From Pacificimonas sp036351775 (lineage in GTDB: Bacteria > Pseudomonadota > Alphaproteobacteria > Sphingomonadales > Sphingomonadaceae): a stretch of DNA of 64,000 nucleotides. Shown one piece after another: positions 34,658-42,779 of the stretch. The DNA is taken from the NCBI GenBank assembly GCA_036351775.1, contig JAZBPX010000023.1, forward strand, positions 1 to 64,000, given 5' to 3'. A program made the translations under genes and the position numbers. Under the pieces are notes generated by a model. It did not search any database. It was not told where the DNA came from and was given only the letters and a program-made list of their open reading frames with translations. Each line of letters starts with the position of its first letter. Position 1 is the first letter of the stretch.

Positions 34658-34782
34658 GGGGCTTGTCCTAACTTGTCTGGACGGATGGCGAAGCGGCGTA
34701 TGTCGGGCGCGCCGCCGGAAAGTCAATCGCAGGCTTTATAGAAGCGGGCGGCCGTGCGCCAGCGTACCCCGCGCCGCTCCGG

Positions 34783-36120
34783 CTACCACGCGCCGATGAT
34801 GACGACGATCGCGAAGAAGAGCGCCAGAACGATGATCGCCTGTATCGACAGCACGAACGTCCGCACGAGCGCGCCGAAGCGGCTGAGCCGGTAGCCATAT
34901 TTCAGCTGCTTGTACATGTGGAGCGGCGGCAGGAAGATGAGGAGGACCCAGAACAGTCCCCAGTCCCCCGCCCCGAGCGCGAGAGCAATCCACAGGGAGA
35001 TGGTCAGCAGGCTGACGAAGCTGAGCGAATAGAGAATGAAAACGGTGTGATCGTAAAGACGGATGTCTCGCCGCCAGAAGAACAGGAGCCAGACGAACGG
35101 AAGGGACAGAGGCAGGAGCAGGAAAGAGAATTTGTAGGCCGACTGTTTCACCCGGTACCAGAAGCCGTCCATGTCGCCGGTCCAGCGTTCGGCGCGCTTT
35201 TCGAATTCGCGCAGGGCCGGAACGTTGCTCGGTTCGTCGCCGAAGATCGTGAATTCGCCGTTCTCGGTGGCGGCCTCGTCGCCCGCCCGTGCGGTGTCGG
35301 TCGTAGCATCCGTCGCTGCGTCAGCTGTTGCGTTAGTCGTTGCCGGGGCCTGCTCAGACGCCTCGCCGTCGCTGCCAAGGTCTATGGAGACGATCGGGGC
35401 GCCCGGTTCGCTGTCCGCCGCTCCGCGCGTGCCCTCGACAATCACGTCCTGCAGCTGGCCCTGCCAGTCGAAGTTTCCCGTTTCGATACCCTCGAGCGCC
35501 CGTTCGCTGGCGCGGAGGCTGAAACGCCGTTCGCGAATCTGTTCGTCCAGTCTCGCGCGGACGGCGGGATCGGCCGCTTCGTCCCGTTCCTCCCGCAGCG
35601 CGGCGATGTCGGCCGTCAGCGTCTCGACCTGCGCCGCGAAGTTCGCACCCGCCTCGGCGCGCTCTTCGGGGCTCATCTCCGCAAGCGTCTGGCCATCCAT
35701 GAAGGGCGTATTTTCGGCCGGATTTCCCGGCGCACCGAACACCGCGAAGGTGAAATACATGGCGAAAACGGTGAACAGGAAAATCGCGAAGGGGGCCACG
35801 TAACGCGCGCGCTTCCCCTCGATATAGTCGCGGGTCAGCTGGCCGGGCTTGAAGAACAGCATGGGCAGGGTGCGCCAGAACTTGCCGTCGAGATGGAGGA
35901 CGCCGTGCGCGAATTCGTGAAGCACGTGCCGGACGGAGCGCGCGACATGGGCGTGCTGGCCGCATTCCGGGCAGTAGTGGCCGGGAACGGGCGTGCTGCA
36001 ATTCGGGCAGATGTCGTGCTTTGGCCCGGCATGGGCGGCGTGACGACCGGGCGCCGTGTCGATCTCCTTGGCGGCAAGGCTCGCGGTCGCGAAAGCGCCG
36101 ACGGCATCCATCTCACTCAT
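34783..36120 (-). CDS. DUF3667 membrane protein with N-terminal zinc ribbon
   Basis: A 445-aa integral membrane protein. A zinc-ribbon motif lies near the N-terminus (C38-P-N-C41 and C50-P-E-C53). The DUF3667 core HEFAHGVLHLDGKFWRTLPMLFFKPGQLTRDYIEGKRARYVAPF follows, then one membrane helix. A long hydrophilic region (about 150-310) precedes further C-terminal helices. That region contains an acidic coiled coil (EERAEAGANFAAQVETLTADIAALREERDEA) and an Ala/Thr-rich linker. The start at 36120 (MSEMDAV) is preferred over an open extension. The function of DUF3667 is not established. Confidence 0.85.
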   Translation of the reverse strand: MSEMDAVGAFATASLAAKEIDTAPGRHAAHAGPKHDICPNCSTPVPGHYCPECGQHAHVARSVRHVLHEFAHGVLHLDGKFWRTLPMLFFKPGQLTRDYIEGKRARYVAPFAIFLFTVFAMYFTFAVFGAPGNPAENTPFMDGQTLAEMSPEERAEAGANFAAQVETLTADIAALREERDEAADPAVRARLDEQIRERRFSLRASERALEGIETGNFDWQGQLQDVIVEGTRGAADSEPGAPIVSIDLGSDGEASEQAPATTNATADAATDATTDTARAGDEAATENGEFTIFGDEPSNVPALREFEKRAERWTGDMDGFWYRVKQSAYKFSFLLLPLSLPFVWLLFFWRRDIRLYDHTVFILYSLSFVSLLTISLWIALALGAGDWGLFWVLLIFLPPLHMYKQLKYGYRLSRFGALVRTFVLSIQAIIVLALFFAIVVIIGAW

Positions 36121-36278
36121 GATGTTCCCGCTCCTGCGTATGTCCGCAGTCCCAGATGCCTGTTTGCAGCGGCGGGCCGGGGGATGCAAGGCGGGCACGC
36201 TTCGCATTGAAGGCGCGCCCGGCGATCATTATCTGCAAAACGCAGCCGCAAAGGTGGGCAGAAAAAGGGACCGGCCAC

Positions 36279-36602
36279 ATGAGCAATTTCGATGACCGCA
36301 AGAAGAGTTTCGAAGCCAAGTTCGCCCGTGATGCCGAGCTGCAGTTCAAGGTGACCGCCCGGCGCAACCGCCTGCTGGGCGAATGGGCGGCGGGGAAGCT
36401 GGGCCTGACGCCGGAAGAGCGCGATGCCTATGCGAAGGCCGTCGTTGCGGCGGACTTTGAAGAGGTTGGCGACGAGGACGTGTTCCGGAAGGTCTGGGGC
36501 GACCTGAACGCCAAGGACACCGGCGTCACCGAGGCCGAAGTGCGCGAGGCGATGAGCGAGAAGATGGTCGAAGCGCGCCGCCAGTTCATCGAGCAGGCGT
36601 AG
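36279..36602 (+). CDS. F1-ATPase inhibitor zeta subunit (DUF1476)
   Basis: A 107-aa alphaproteobacterial zeta subunit that binds and inhibits the F1Fo-ATP synthase in the hydrolysis direction. It begins with the family hallmark NFDDRKKSFEAKFARDAELQFKVTARRNRLLG and continues with WAAGKLGL and a C-terminal helix. The ATG at 36279 matches family starts. It heads a short rightward run with a bolA-type gene 4 bases later and grxD, an order seen widely in Alphaproteobacteria. Confidence 0.93.
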   Translation: MSNFDDRKKSFEAKFARDAELQFKVTARRNRLLGEWAAGKLGLTPEERDAYAKAVVAADFEEVGDEDVFRKVWGDLNAKDTGVTEAEVREAMSEKMVEARRQFIEQA

Positions 36603-36606
36603 CGCC

Positions 36607-36846
36607 ATGCCGATGGCTGCTGCGGATATCCAGGCGTTGATCGAGGACGGCATCGAAGACGCCGTCGTCGAGATCCGGGATCTTGCCGGTGACGGCAATC
36701 ACTATGCCGCGACCGTGACCGCGCCCGCCTTTGCCGGGATCAGCCGCGTGCGCCAGCACCAGCTGGTCTACGACGCGCTGGGCGGCCGCATGGGCGGCGA
36801 GCTGCACGCGCTGCAGCTGACCACCAAGACACCCGATCAGGAGTAA
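36607..36846 (+). CDS. BolA-family protein
   Basis: A 79-aa BolA/IbaG-type protein. It shows the alpha-beta pattern with the conserved GDGNHYAATVTAPAFAGISRVRQHQLVYDALGGRMGGELHALQLTT. The histidine in HYAA and the invariant RVRQHQ-Y region are those used, with a CGFS glutaredoxin, to hold a [2Fe-2S] cluster. The next gene is exactly such a glutaredoxin, five bases on, supporting a BolA-Grx complex in iron-sulfur handling. Confidence 0.95.
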   Translation: MPMAAADIQALIEDGIEDAVVEIRDLAGDGNHYAATVTAPAFAGISRVRQHQLVYDALGGRMGGELHALQLTTKTPDQE

Positions 36847-36851
36847 ATTTG

Positions 36852-37193
36852 ATGAGCGATCTGACCGAAGCCACGAAAGCCCGCATCGACCAGATGGTCG
36901 GCGAGCATGATGTGTTCCTGTTCATGAAGGGCACGCCGCTGTTTCCGCAGTGCGGCTTTTCCAGCCGTGCGGTGGCGATCCTGGAGCATGTCGGCGTGAC
37001 ATTCGAGAGCGCCGACGTGCTGCAGGACCCCGAAGTGCGGCAGGGCATCAAGGCCTATTCCAACTGGCCGACCATCCCGCAGTTGTACGTAAAGGGCGAG
37101 TTCGTGGGCGGCAGCGATATCATGATGGAGATGTACGAGGCTGGCGAACTGGGTCCGCTGATGCGCGAAAAGGGCGTTGAAGAGAGCGCTTAA
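36852..37193 (+). CDS. grxD: Monothiol glutaredoxin, Grx4 type
   Basis: A 113-aa monothiol glutaredoxin with the CGFS active site (C34-G-F-S37 in LFPQCGFSSRAV), followed by the glutathione-binding WPTIPQLYVKGEFVGGSDI. It carries or transfers [2Fe-2S] clusters and pairs with the BolA protein encoded just upstream. An alternative TTG one codon earlier is unlikely. It ends the zeta-bolA-grxD run before a repeat pair. Confidence 0.96.
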   Translation: MSDLTEATKARIDQMVGEHDVFLFMKGTPLFPQCGFSSRAVAILEHVGVTFESADVLQDPEVRQGIKAYSNWPTIPQLYVKGEFVGGSDIMMEMYEAGELGPLMREKGVEESA

Positions 37194-37217
37194 GGGGCGA
37201 CGGCACCAATCCCAAGC

Positions 37218-37319
37218 TGTCATCCTGAACTTGTTTCGGGGCCCACTCCGCTACGTCCAGCGACGTGCGGCGCTATGCCGATCAAATGGCGTGGGTCCTG
37301 AAACAAGTTCAGGATGACA
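37218..37319. repeat. Paired inverted REP-like repeat (CCTGAA type)
   Basis: The left arm TGTCATCCTGAACTTGTTTC and the right arm (37290-37319) CCTGAAACAAGTTCAGGATG are inverted copies. It sits in the convergent gap between grxD and the CPT-like gene. Confidence 0.8.
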
Positions 37320-37346
37320 AAAGGGGGAAGCGGTGGCGACCCTTCC

Positions 37347-37892
37347 TCAGCCCCGCCGTTCGAGGCCGAAATGGTCCGCCACCATTGCCGCGAGTTCGAT
37401 CGGGCCGCCGGTACTGGTGTCGAGGTGCCAGTCGTGGCCGGTTTCGAGGTTCATGTTCCTTGACTGCCAGAGGCTGGCGCCGAGGTGGCGGTCGCCGCGT
37501 GCTTTCTCCCGCGCCGTCAGGACCGCGATCGGCGCGGTGGCGGCGATGATCTTCAGGTCGAACGGGTCCAGGCGTCGGCGGTAGTCGGCGAGGATGGCGG
37601 GATCCCAGATAACCTCGTCGATGATGAGGTCGTGGCCCGCGCGCGCCAGCCGTTCGGCGGTCACCCGCATGTCGGCGAGGATTTCATCAGCGAGCGGGCT
37701 CATGACGAACTCGATTTCGGGCTCGTCCTTCGTGCCGCGATTGACCGGCATGCAGTCGGTGCCCGTCGTTTCCAGCATCGACAGCCACATATCGAGCGCG
37801 AGGTAGATCCACGAACCCGCGAGGCTGCGCTGGAGCGCTCGGCAGAGGCTGGTTTTTCCGGCGCTGCTGGGGCCGTTGACGAGCAGAATCAT
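37347..37892 (-). CDS. Chloramphenicol phosphotransferase-like kinase
   Basis: A 181-aa P-loop kinase of the CPT-like family. Walker A is GPSSAGKT (7-14). A candidate catalytic aspartate lies in the LALDMWLSML segment, DLIIDEVIW is the Walker-B-like strand, and a lid region AREKARGDRHLGAS follows. The ATG at 37892 places the P-loop at the N-terminus as usual. Members phosphorylate chloramphenicol in Streptomyces, but most have unknown substrates, so resistance should not be assumed. It lies downstream of the lipoprotein gene on the same strand. Confidence 0.85.
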   Translation of the reverse strand: MILLVNGPSSAGKTSLCRALQRSLAGSWIYLALDMWLSMLETTGTDCMPVNRGTKDEPEIEFVMSPLADEILADMRVTAERLARAGHDLIIDEVIWDPAILADYRRRLDPFDLKIIAATAPIAVLTAREKARGDRHLGASLWQSRNMNLETGHDWHLDTSTGGPIELAAMVADHFGLERRG

Positions 37893-37929
37893 CGCGGCAG
37901 AGCCGGTCCGTACTGCGCTGCGCGGACGC

Positions 37930-38553
37930 TTATTTCGCGACGTTGTAGGCGAGGCTCGATTCGTCGAGGTTGAAGCCAAGGAGAACCTCGAACGTCGCCT
38001 CGCGCACCGCCTCGCGCACTTCGGGGCGGGCCAGCGGGTCGATGGCGGCGTCCGGGTCGCCCGGCTTGCGGCGGCGATCGATGGAGCGGTTGATTTCCTC
38101 CGGCAGCGTGGCCGCCGCCTCCGACACCACGGAGCGGGCGCTGGCGGTCGTGGAGGCCGAGAGGGCGCCGTCCGCGAAGCTGAGGGTCACGGAGCCGACA
38201 TCCTTCGACAGCAGCCTGTCGCCTGCGCGCACGACCGCGCTGAAAACGGGCAGGGTGACCGTGCGCGGGCCAGCCGCCTGGCTGCGGGTGGCGAGGACCG
38301 TATAGCTGGCGTCGCTGATGATGCTGGTGCCGTCCTGGAAGCAGGAGGCGCGGACATTGGTGATCGTCGCGGTCACGTCAATGGCGCTGGCATCGCGGCT
38401 CTGCGCCGGGCTGAACAGCGTGGCATCGCCGGCATATTCAAGGACGCCCACGGCCGGGCAGGCGCTGCGCTGCACGCGCAGCGGGTTCTGGTTGAGACCG
38501 CAGCCGACAAGGATGACCGGGAGAGCGAGAAGCGGGAGGATGACGCGCCGCAT
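37930..38553 (-). CDS. Predicted lipoprotein, unknown function
   Basis: A 207-aa protein with a lipoprotein signal (MRRVILPLLALPVILVGC, lipobox LVGC, C18). It has two further cysteines, in SACPAVG and ASCFQDG. The mature part is predicted mostly beta (VTATITNVRASCFQ, VTLSFADGAL) and ends with a helical region. Probably anchored in the outer membrane. No family was recognised. It is divergent from ispH and 37 bases from the CPT-like gene. Confidence 0.8.
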   Translation of the reverse strand: MRRVILPLLALPVILVGCGLNQNPLRVQRSACPAVGVLEYAGDATLFSPAQSRDASAIDVTATITNVRASCFQDGTSIISDASYTVLATRSQAAGPRTVTLPVFSAVVRAGDRLLSKDVGSVTLSFADGALSASTTASARSVVSEAAATLPEEINRSIDRRRKPGDPDAAIDPLARPEVREAVREATFEVLLGFNLDESSLAYNVAK

Positions 38554-38660
38554 GGGGAGACTTTCGATGAGGAGGAAACCGTGACGATGACTGAATTCAA
38601 TCGCGGCAACCTATAGGAACCGCCTTTCCGCGCGGCAAGGAAGCGCCTATTTGCCTACGC

Positions 38661-39650
38661 ATGGCTGAACGCGATCCCCTGATCTCCGACCGAGTGTCCG
38701 CCAAGGACGCCGCCCCCTTGCGTATCGTGGTGGCGAACCCGCGCGGCTTTTGCGCCGGGGTCGACCGTGCAATCCAGATCGTCGAGGTCGCCATCCAGAA
38801 ATATGGCGCGCCGGTCTATGTTCGCCACGAAATCGTCCACAACAAGTTCGTCGTCGACAGCCTGCGCGAGAAGGGCGCTGTGTTCGTCGAGGAACTGGCC
38901 GAGGTGCCGGACAATGTACCGGTGATCTTCTCTGCCCACGGCGTGCCGAAATCCGTGCCTGCCGAGGCCGAGCGCCGCGAACTGACCTATGTCGATGCGA
39001 CCTGCCCGCTGGTGTCGAAAGTCCACCGGCAGGCCGAGCGCCTGATCAAGCAGGACAAGCATATCCTGTTCGTGGGCCATGACGGGCATCCCGAGGTCAT
39101 CGGGACGTTCGGACAGGTTCCGGACGGACGTATGACACTGATCGAAACGGTGGCCGATGTCGCGGACGTGGCGGTCGAGAATGAGGGCAATCTCGCCTTC
39201 CTGACCCAGACCACCCTGTCGGTCGACGATACCGCGGAGATCATTGCGGCGCTGAAGGTACGCTTTCCGGACATCCAGGCCCCGCGCGGTGAAGACATCT
39301 GCTACGCGACGTCGAACCGGCAGGAGGCTGTGAAGGCGCTGGCCGAGGAAGTCGACGTGGTGCTGGTGATCGGCGCGACGAACTCGTCCAACTCGCTGCG
39401 GCTGGTCGAGGTCGCGGAGCGGAACGGCGCGCGCGGCTACCTCGTCGAGCGGGCGCGGGCGCTGACCAATGACATGATCGCGGGCGCGGAGACGATCGGG
39501 ATCACGGCAGGGGCCTCGGCGCCCGAGGTGCTGGTGCAGGAAGTGATCGCTGCGCTGTCAGCAGGCCGCGACGTGACGGTTTCGACGCTGACAACGGCCG
39601 AAGAGGATGTTACCTTCAAACTGCCCCGCGTCCTGTCGCAGACCGCCTGA
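38661..39650 (+). CDS. ispH: 4-hydroxy-3-methylbut-2-enyl diphosphate reductase
   Basis: A 329-aa [4Fe-4S] enzyme for the last step of the methylerythritol phosphate isoprenoid pathway, giving IPP and DMAPP. Cluster cysteines are C31 (NPRGFCAGVDRA), C115 (DATCPLVSKVH) and C214 (EDICYATSNRQ). Substrate histidines lie in HEIVHN and SAHGVP. The gene begins a rightward run with thrB and rnhA, an order common in Alphaproteobacteria. Confidence 0.97.
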   Translation: MAERDPLISDRVSAKDAAPLRIVVANPRGFCAGVDRAIQIVEVAIQKYGAPVYVRHEIVHNKFVVDSLREKGAVFVEELAEVPDNVPVIFSAHGVPKSVPAEAERRELTYVDATCPLVSKVHRQAERLIKQDKHILFVGHDGHPEVIGTFGQVPDGRMTLIETVADVADVAVENEGNLAFLTQTTLSVDDTAEIIAALKVRFPDIQAPRGEDICYATSNRQEAVKALAEEVDVVLVIGATNSSNSLRLVEVAERNGARGYLVERARALTNDMIAGAETIGITAGASAPEVLVQEVIAALSAGRDVTVSTLTTAEEDVTFKLPRVLSQTA

Positions 39651-39665
39651 CGGTCCGAACCGGAC

Positions 39666-40601
39666 ATGGCTGTTTACACGCAGGTTTCCGCCGAGGCGCT
39701 GGCGATGTTTCTGGAGCGCTACGACGTGGGTACGCTCGTCAGCGCCAAGGGGATCGCGGAGGGCGTCGAGAACACCAATTATCTCGTCGAAACGACGGGC
39801 GGACGGTTCATCCTGACGCTGTACGAAAAGCGCGTGGATGCGGACGATCTGCCCTACTTTCTGGGGCTGACCGAGCATCTGGCGGAAAAGGGTCTGCCGG
39901 TCCCCGCGCCGATTCGCGACCGAGAGGGCCGCGCGCTGCAGATGCTGAACGGGCGGCACGCCTGCCTGATCGAGTTCCTGTCTGGCGTCTCCGTCAGCGC
40001 GCCGACAGCCGCCCATGCCAGGGAGGCCGGTGAGACGCTGGCGGGACTTCATCGGGGCGCAGCGGACTTTGACAGCCAGCGGGCAAACGCGCTGTCGCTG
40101 TCCGGCTGGCTGGAGCTTGCCGCGTCGCTGGGCGGCCGGCTCGGCGAGATCGATAAAAGCTTGCCGGACCTGGTGACGCAGGAAATGACGGTCCTGGCGG
40201 AGAATTGGCCGCAGGGCCTGCCGAGCGGCAACATTCACGCCGACATGTTTCCCGATAATGTCCTGTTTTCGGACAGTTCGATCAGCGGGGTCATCGATTT
40301 CTACTTCGCGTGCACCGACATGCTCGCCTATGATCTGGCGGTGACGCATGCGGCATGGGCGTTCGATGACGAGGGCGCTTTGCAGCCCGGCATCGGTGAA
40401 ACCCTGGTCGAAAGTTACCATTCGCACCGTCCGCTGTCGGACGAAGAGCGCGAGGCGCTGCCGACCCTGTGCCGCGGGGCGGCGCTGCGGTTCCTGCTGA
40501 CGCGGGCCTATGACTGGCTGAACACGCCGGCGGATGCGGTGGTGGTCAAGAAGGATCCGATGGCCTTTGCCCGCCGCCTGCTGCACTACCACGCTGCATG
40601 A
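39666..40601 (+). CDS. thrB: Homoserine kinase, APH-fold type
   Basis: A 311-aa homoserine kinase of the alphaproteobacterial choline-kinase-fold type, not the GHMP type. The start MAVYTQVSAEALAMFLERYDVG and GIAEGVENTNYLVET are diagnostic. The catalytic loop is H191-A-D193-M-F-P-D197-N198 and the metal aspartate D211 (GVIDFYF). It phosphorylates homoserine for threonine synthesis. It begins 15 bases after ispH and overlaps rnhA by four bases. Confidence 0.95.
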   Translation: MAVYTQVSAEALAMFLERYDVGTLVSAKGIAEGVENTNYLVETTGGRFILTLYEKRVDADDLPYFLGLTEHLAEKGLPVPAPIRDREGRALQMLNGRHACLIEFLSGVSVSAPTAAHAREAGETLAGLHRGAADFDSQRANALSLSGWLELAASLGGRLGEIDKSLPDLVTQEMTVLAENWPQGLPSGNIHADMFPDNVLFSDSSISGVIDFYFACTDMLAYDLAVTHAAWAFDDEGALQPGIGETLVESYHSHRPLSDEEREALPTLCRGAALRFLLTRAYDWLNTPADAVVVKKDPMAFARRLLHYHAA

Positions 40602-41044
40602 CGAAACCCGTTGAGATTGCGACCGACGGGGCGTGCAAGGGCAACCCCGGCCCGGGCGGCTGGGGCGCGCTGCTGCGGTTCGGGGGCCGCGAACGCGAAC
40701 TCTATGGTTATGAAGCGAAAACCACGAACAACCGCATGGAGCTTCTGGCCGCGATCCGGGCGCTGGAATCGCTGAAACGGCCCTGCCATGTCGTGCTGTC
40801 CACCGACAGCGTTTACCTGCGTGACGGGATCACGAAATGGGTGGCGGGATGGCAGCGGCGCGGGTGGAAGACCTCCGCAAAAAAGGACGTCAAGAACCGC
40901 GATTTGTGGGAAGCGCTGCTGACCGCAGTACGGGACCACGACATTGAGTGGCGGTGGGTGAAAGGCCATGCGGGCGATCCGGACAACGAGCGGGCCGACG
41001 CGCTGGCCAATCGGGGGATCGAAGAGCGCGGCGGTTCCTGTTAA
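40598..41044 (+). CDS. rnhA: Ribonuclease HI
   Basis: A 148-aa ribonuclease HI that cuts the RNA strand of RNA-DNA hybrids. The catalytic residues fall at D10, E48, D70, H124 and D134, the same numbering as the E. coli enzyme, in TDGACKGNPGPGG, NRMELLA, STDS and KGHAGDPDNERAD. It overlaps thrB as ATGA and is probably the last gene of the ispH-thrB-rnhA operon. Confidence 0.97.
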   Translation: MTKPVEIATDGACKGNPGPGGWGALLRFGGRERELYGYEAKTTNNRMELLAAIRALESLKRPCHVVLSTDSVYLRDGITKWVAGWQRRGWKTSAKKDVKNRDLWEALLTAVRDHDIEWRWVKGHAGDPDNERADALANRGIEERGGSC

Positions 41045-41176
41045 CCTTTTCAGGAGTCGGTATATCTTACATCGCGGAATGTTGGTTTGAGAAATAACGT
41101 TTGAAAACAGGCAGCAGGGAAGTTGGCGCGCTTCTTGCATGGTGAGGGTCGTAATTGAGTTTTGGGGATTGTTGGA

Positions 41177-42004
41177 ATGTACCGCAAACTAGTCCTGGCA
41201 TCGCTGTTCGCGGCCGGCATGGCCACGCAGTCCGGCGCATCCGTCACGAAAATCGGTGAGGATGTCAGCCTTCACCTGACCAGCGGCAACTGCCAGTATT
41301 CTTCGAATGCATGCCATTTTTCCACAACCTTCCAAGCGTTTGATGGCAGCACGCAGACCGTCAACGTAAAGGCAACCGCATGGTCGATCAATGGCGGTAC
41401 TGGCTTCGACGCGGGCTCGCACAGCCGCGCCGACATCAACAAGTACAGCTACGGCCTCGGTGCGACGACAACCGCGACCAATCCCGACGAGATCGACAAC
41501 AGCCCGAATCACGCGCTCGATAACGAAGGTCACCGGGAATATATCGCACTCGAATTCGACACCGCTGTTACCGCAGAAAGCGTGCATCTGGCGGTCTACA
41601 ACGGTTCTCATGGTCATGGCGACGCCGACATGAGCATCATCATGGGCAGTGTGCCCACAGGCCTCGACAGCTACCTCGATCCGCGCGCGGCGCTGACCGA
41701 CTGGCAGTCCGGCTTCACGGTCGAAGAGGATTACAGCGGCAGCTTCAACAACAATAGCGGTCGCGGGTCGTTTGCGGGCTGGCGCACGCAGGACGATTTC
41801 CACTTTGGCGAGGGCGACGCGGGCAACGTCGTGATCGTGGCTGCGGACCTGTTCGGGCATGGCAGCTACAGTGATTTCTTCAAGGTTAAGACGCTCGAGT
41901 TCGACGTGTATCGGAGCGTTACGCCGCAACAGGATGTTCCGGCACCGGGTGCGGTCCTGCTGTTCGGCTTGGCGGCGCTGGCCCTTGCGCGGCGCCGCCG
42001 CTAA
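41177..42004 (+). CDS. PEP-CTERM-like secreted protein
   Basis: A 275-aa exported protein with a signal peptide (MYRKLVLASLFAAGMATQSGAS). The C-terminal sorting-type tail is V-P-A-P-G-A-V-L-L-F-G-L-A-A-L followed by ALA and RRRR, a Pro-Ala-Pro variant of the PEP-CTERM signal recognised by exosortase. The body is beta-rich and Ser/Asn/Gly-rich, with two cysteines early (SGNCQYSSNACHFS). The ATG at 41177 is preferred over the in-frame start at 41162. No exosortase gene is in the window. A second such gene follows directly. Confidence 0.85.
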   Translation: MYRKLVLASLFAAGMATQSGASVTKIGEDVSLHLTSGNCQYSSNACHFSTTFQAFDGSTQTVNVKATAWSINGGTGFDAGSHSRADINKYSYGLGATTTATNPDEIDNSPNHALDNEGHREYIALEFDTAVTAESVHLAVYNGSHGHGDADMSIIMGSVPTGLDSYLDPRAALTDWQSGFTVEEDYSGSFNNNSGRGSFAGWRTQDDFHFGEGDAGNVVIVAADLFGHGSYSDFFKVKTLEFDVYRSVTPQQDVPAPGAVLLFGLAALALARRRR

Positions 42005-42089
42005 ACCGATCTTCGGAGGAAGCGCGGCTCGCGATACTGTGCGCCGCCAACTAACTGGGTCGGTTCCTTGAAAAAGGGGCCGGGACGAT

Positions 42090-42779
42090 ATGATAAAAAG
42101 TCTTTCTGTTTCGATGGCGTTGATGACCGCTGTGATGGCTGTGCCTGCGAGTGCGGCCGTCCAATTCACTTTCGATACGCTCGTTGCGAACAGTCCTACC
42201 AACAGCGCGCCCCTGGTTGTGACCGTCACAGAGGCGCAGCAGGCAAATACGGTCTTCTTCACCGTCGATGCGTCCGCGATGCAGTCGTCCGAGTTCGTCC
42301 GCGACCTGTTCTTTAACATTGACGGCAATACGACGATTACGTCGATCGTCGACGACAATGGCGCGGCCAGCTACGACCTGTGCCCCTATGACAGCGGCTG
42401 CAGCAGCGGGCCGTTCAATGCCAAGGGCAACCGCGGCAAGTATGACATGCTGCTCGATTTCGTGAATTCGAACAGCGACAACCGGCTGTCGGGCGGCGAG
42501 ACGTTCACCATGACCCTGACCGGCACGAACCTGACCGAAGACAGCTTCTCCTTCGGCACGACCTCAAGCAAATATGGTGAGCTGTTCATGGTCGCGAAGC
42601 TGCAGGGGCTGTCGGGCGGCGAGTCCACGCACATGGCGTCGACCGGACCGGTCGATATTGGCGACCCCATTTCTGGCGGCGGGCCGGGTGATCCTGTGCC
42701 GACACCGGGCGCGGTCGCCCTGTTCGGGCTGGCTGCGATCGGCCTTGGCCTTCGTCAGCGCAGGCGCTGGGGCGCGTAG
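42090..42779 (+). CDS. PEP-CTERM-like secreted protein
   Basis: A 229-aa protein with a signal peptide (SMALMTAVMAVPASAA) and the tail V-P-T-P-G-A-V-A-L-F-G-L-A-A-I followed by GLGLRQRRR. It is the same kind of C-terminal signal as the previous protein but not a close duplicate elsewhere. The body is beta-rich with a cysteine pair in DLCPYDSGCSSG. It is probably cell-surface or matrix-associated. Its 3' end overlaps the convergent FAD-oxidoreductase gene by 25 bases. Confidence 0.85.
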   Translation: MIKSLSVSMALMTAVMAVPASAAVQFTFDTLVANSPTNSAPLVVTVTEAQQANTVFFTVDASAMQSSEFVRDLFFNIDGNTTITSIVDDNGAASYDLCPYDSGCSSGPFNAKGNRGKYDMLLDFVNSNSDNRLSGGETFTMTLTGTNLTEDSFSFGTTSSKYGELFMVAKLQGLSGGESTHMASTGPVDIGDPISGGGPGDPVPTPGAVALFGLAAIGLGLRQRRRWGA

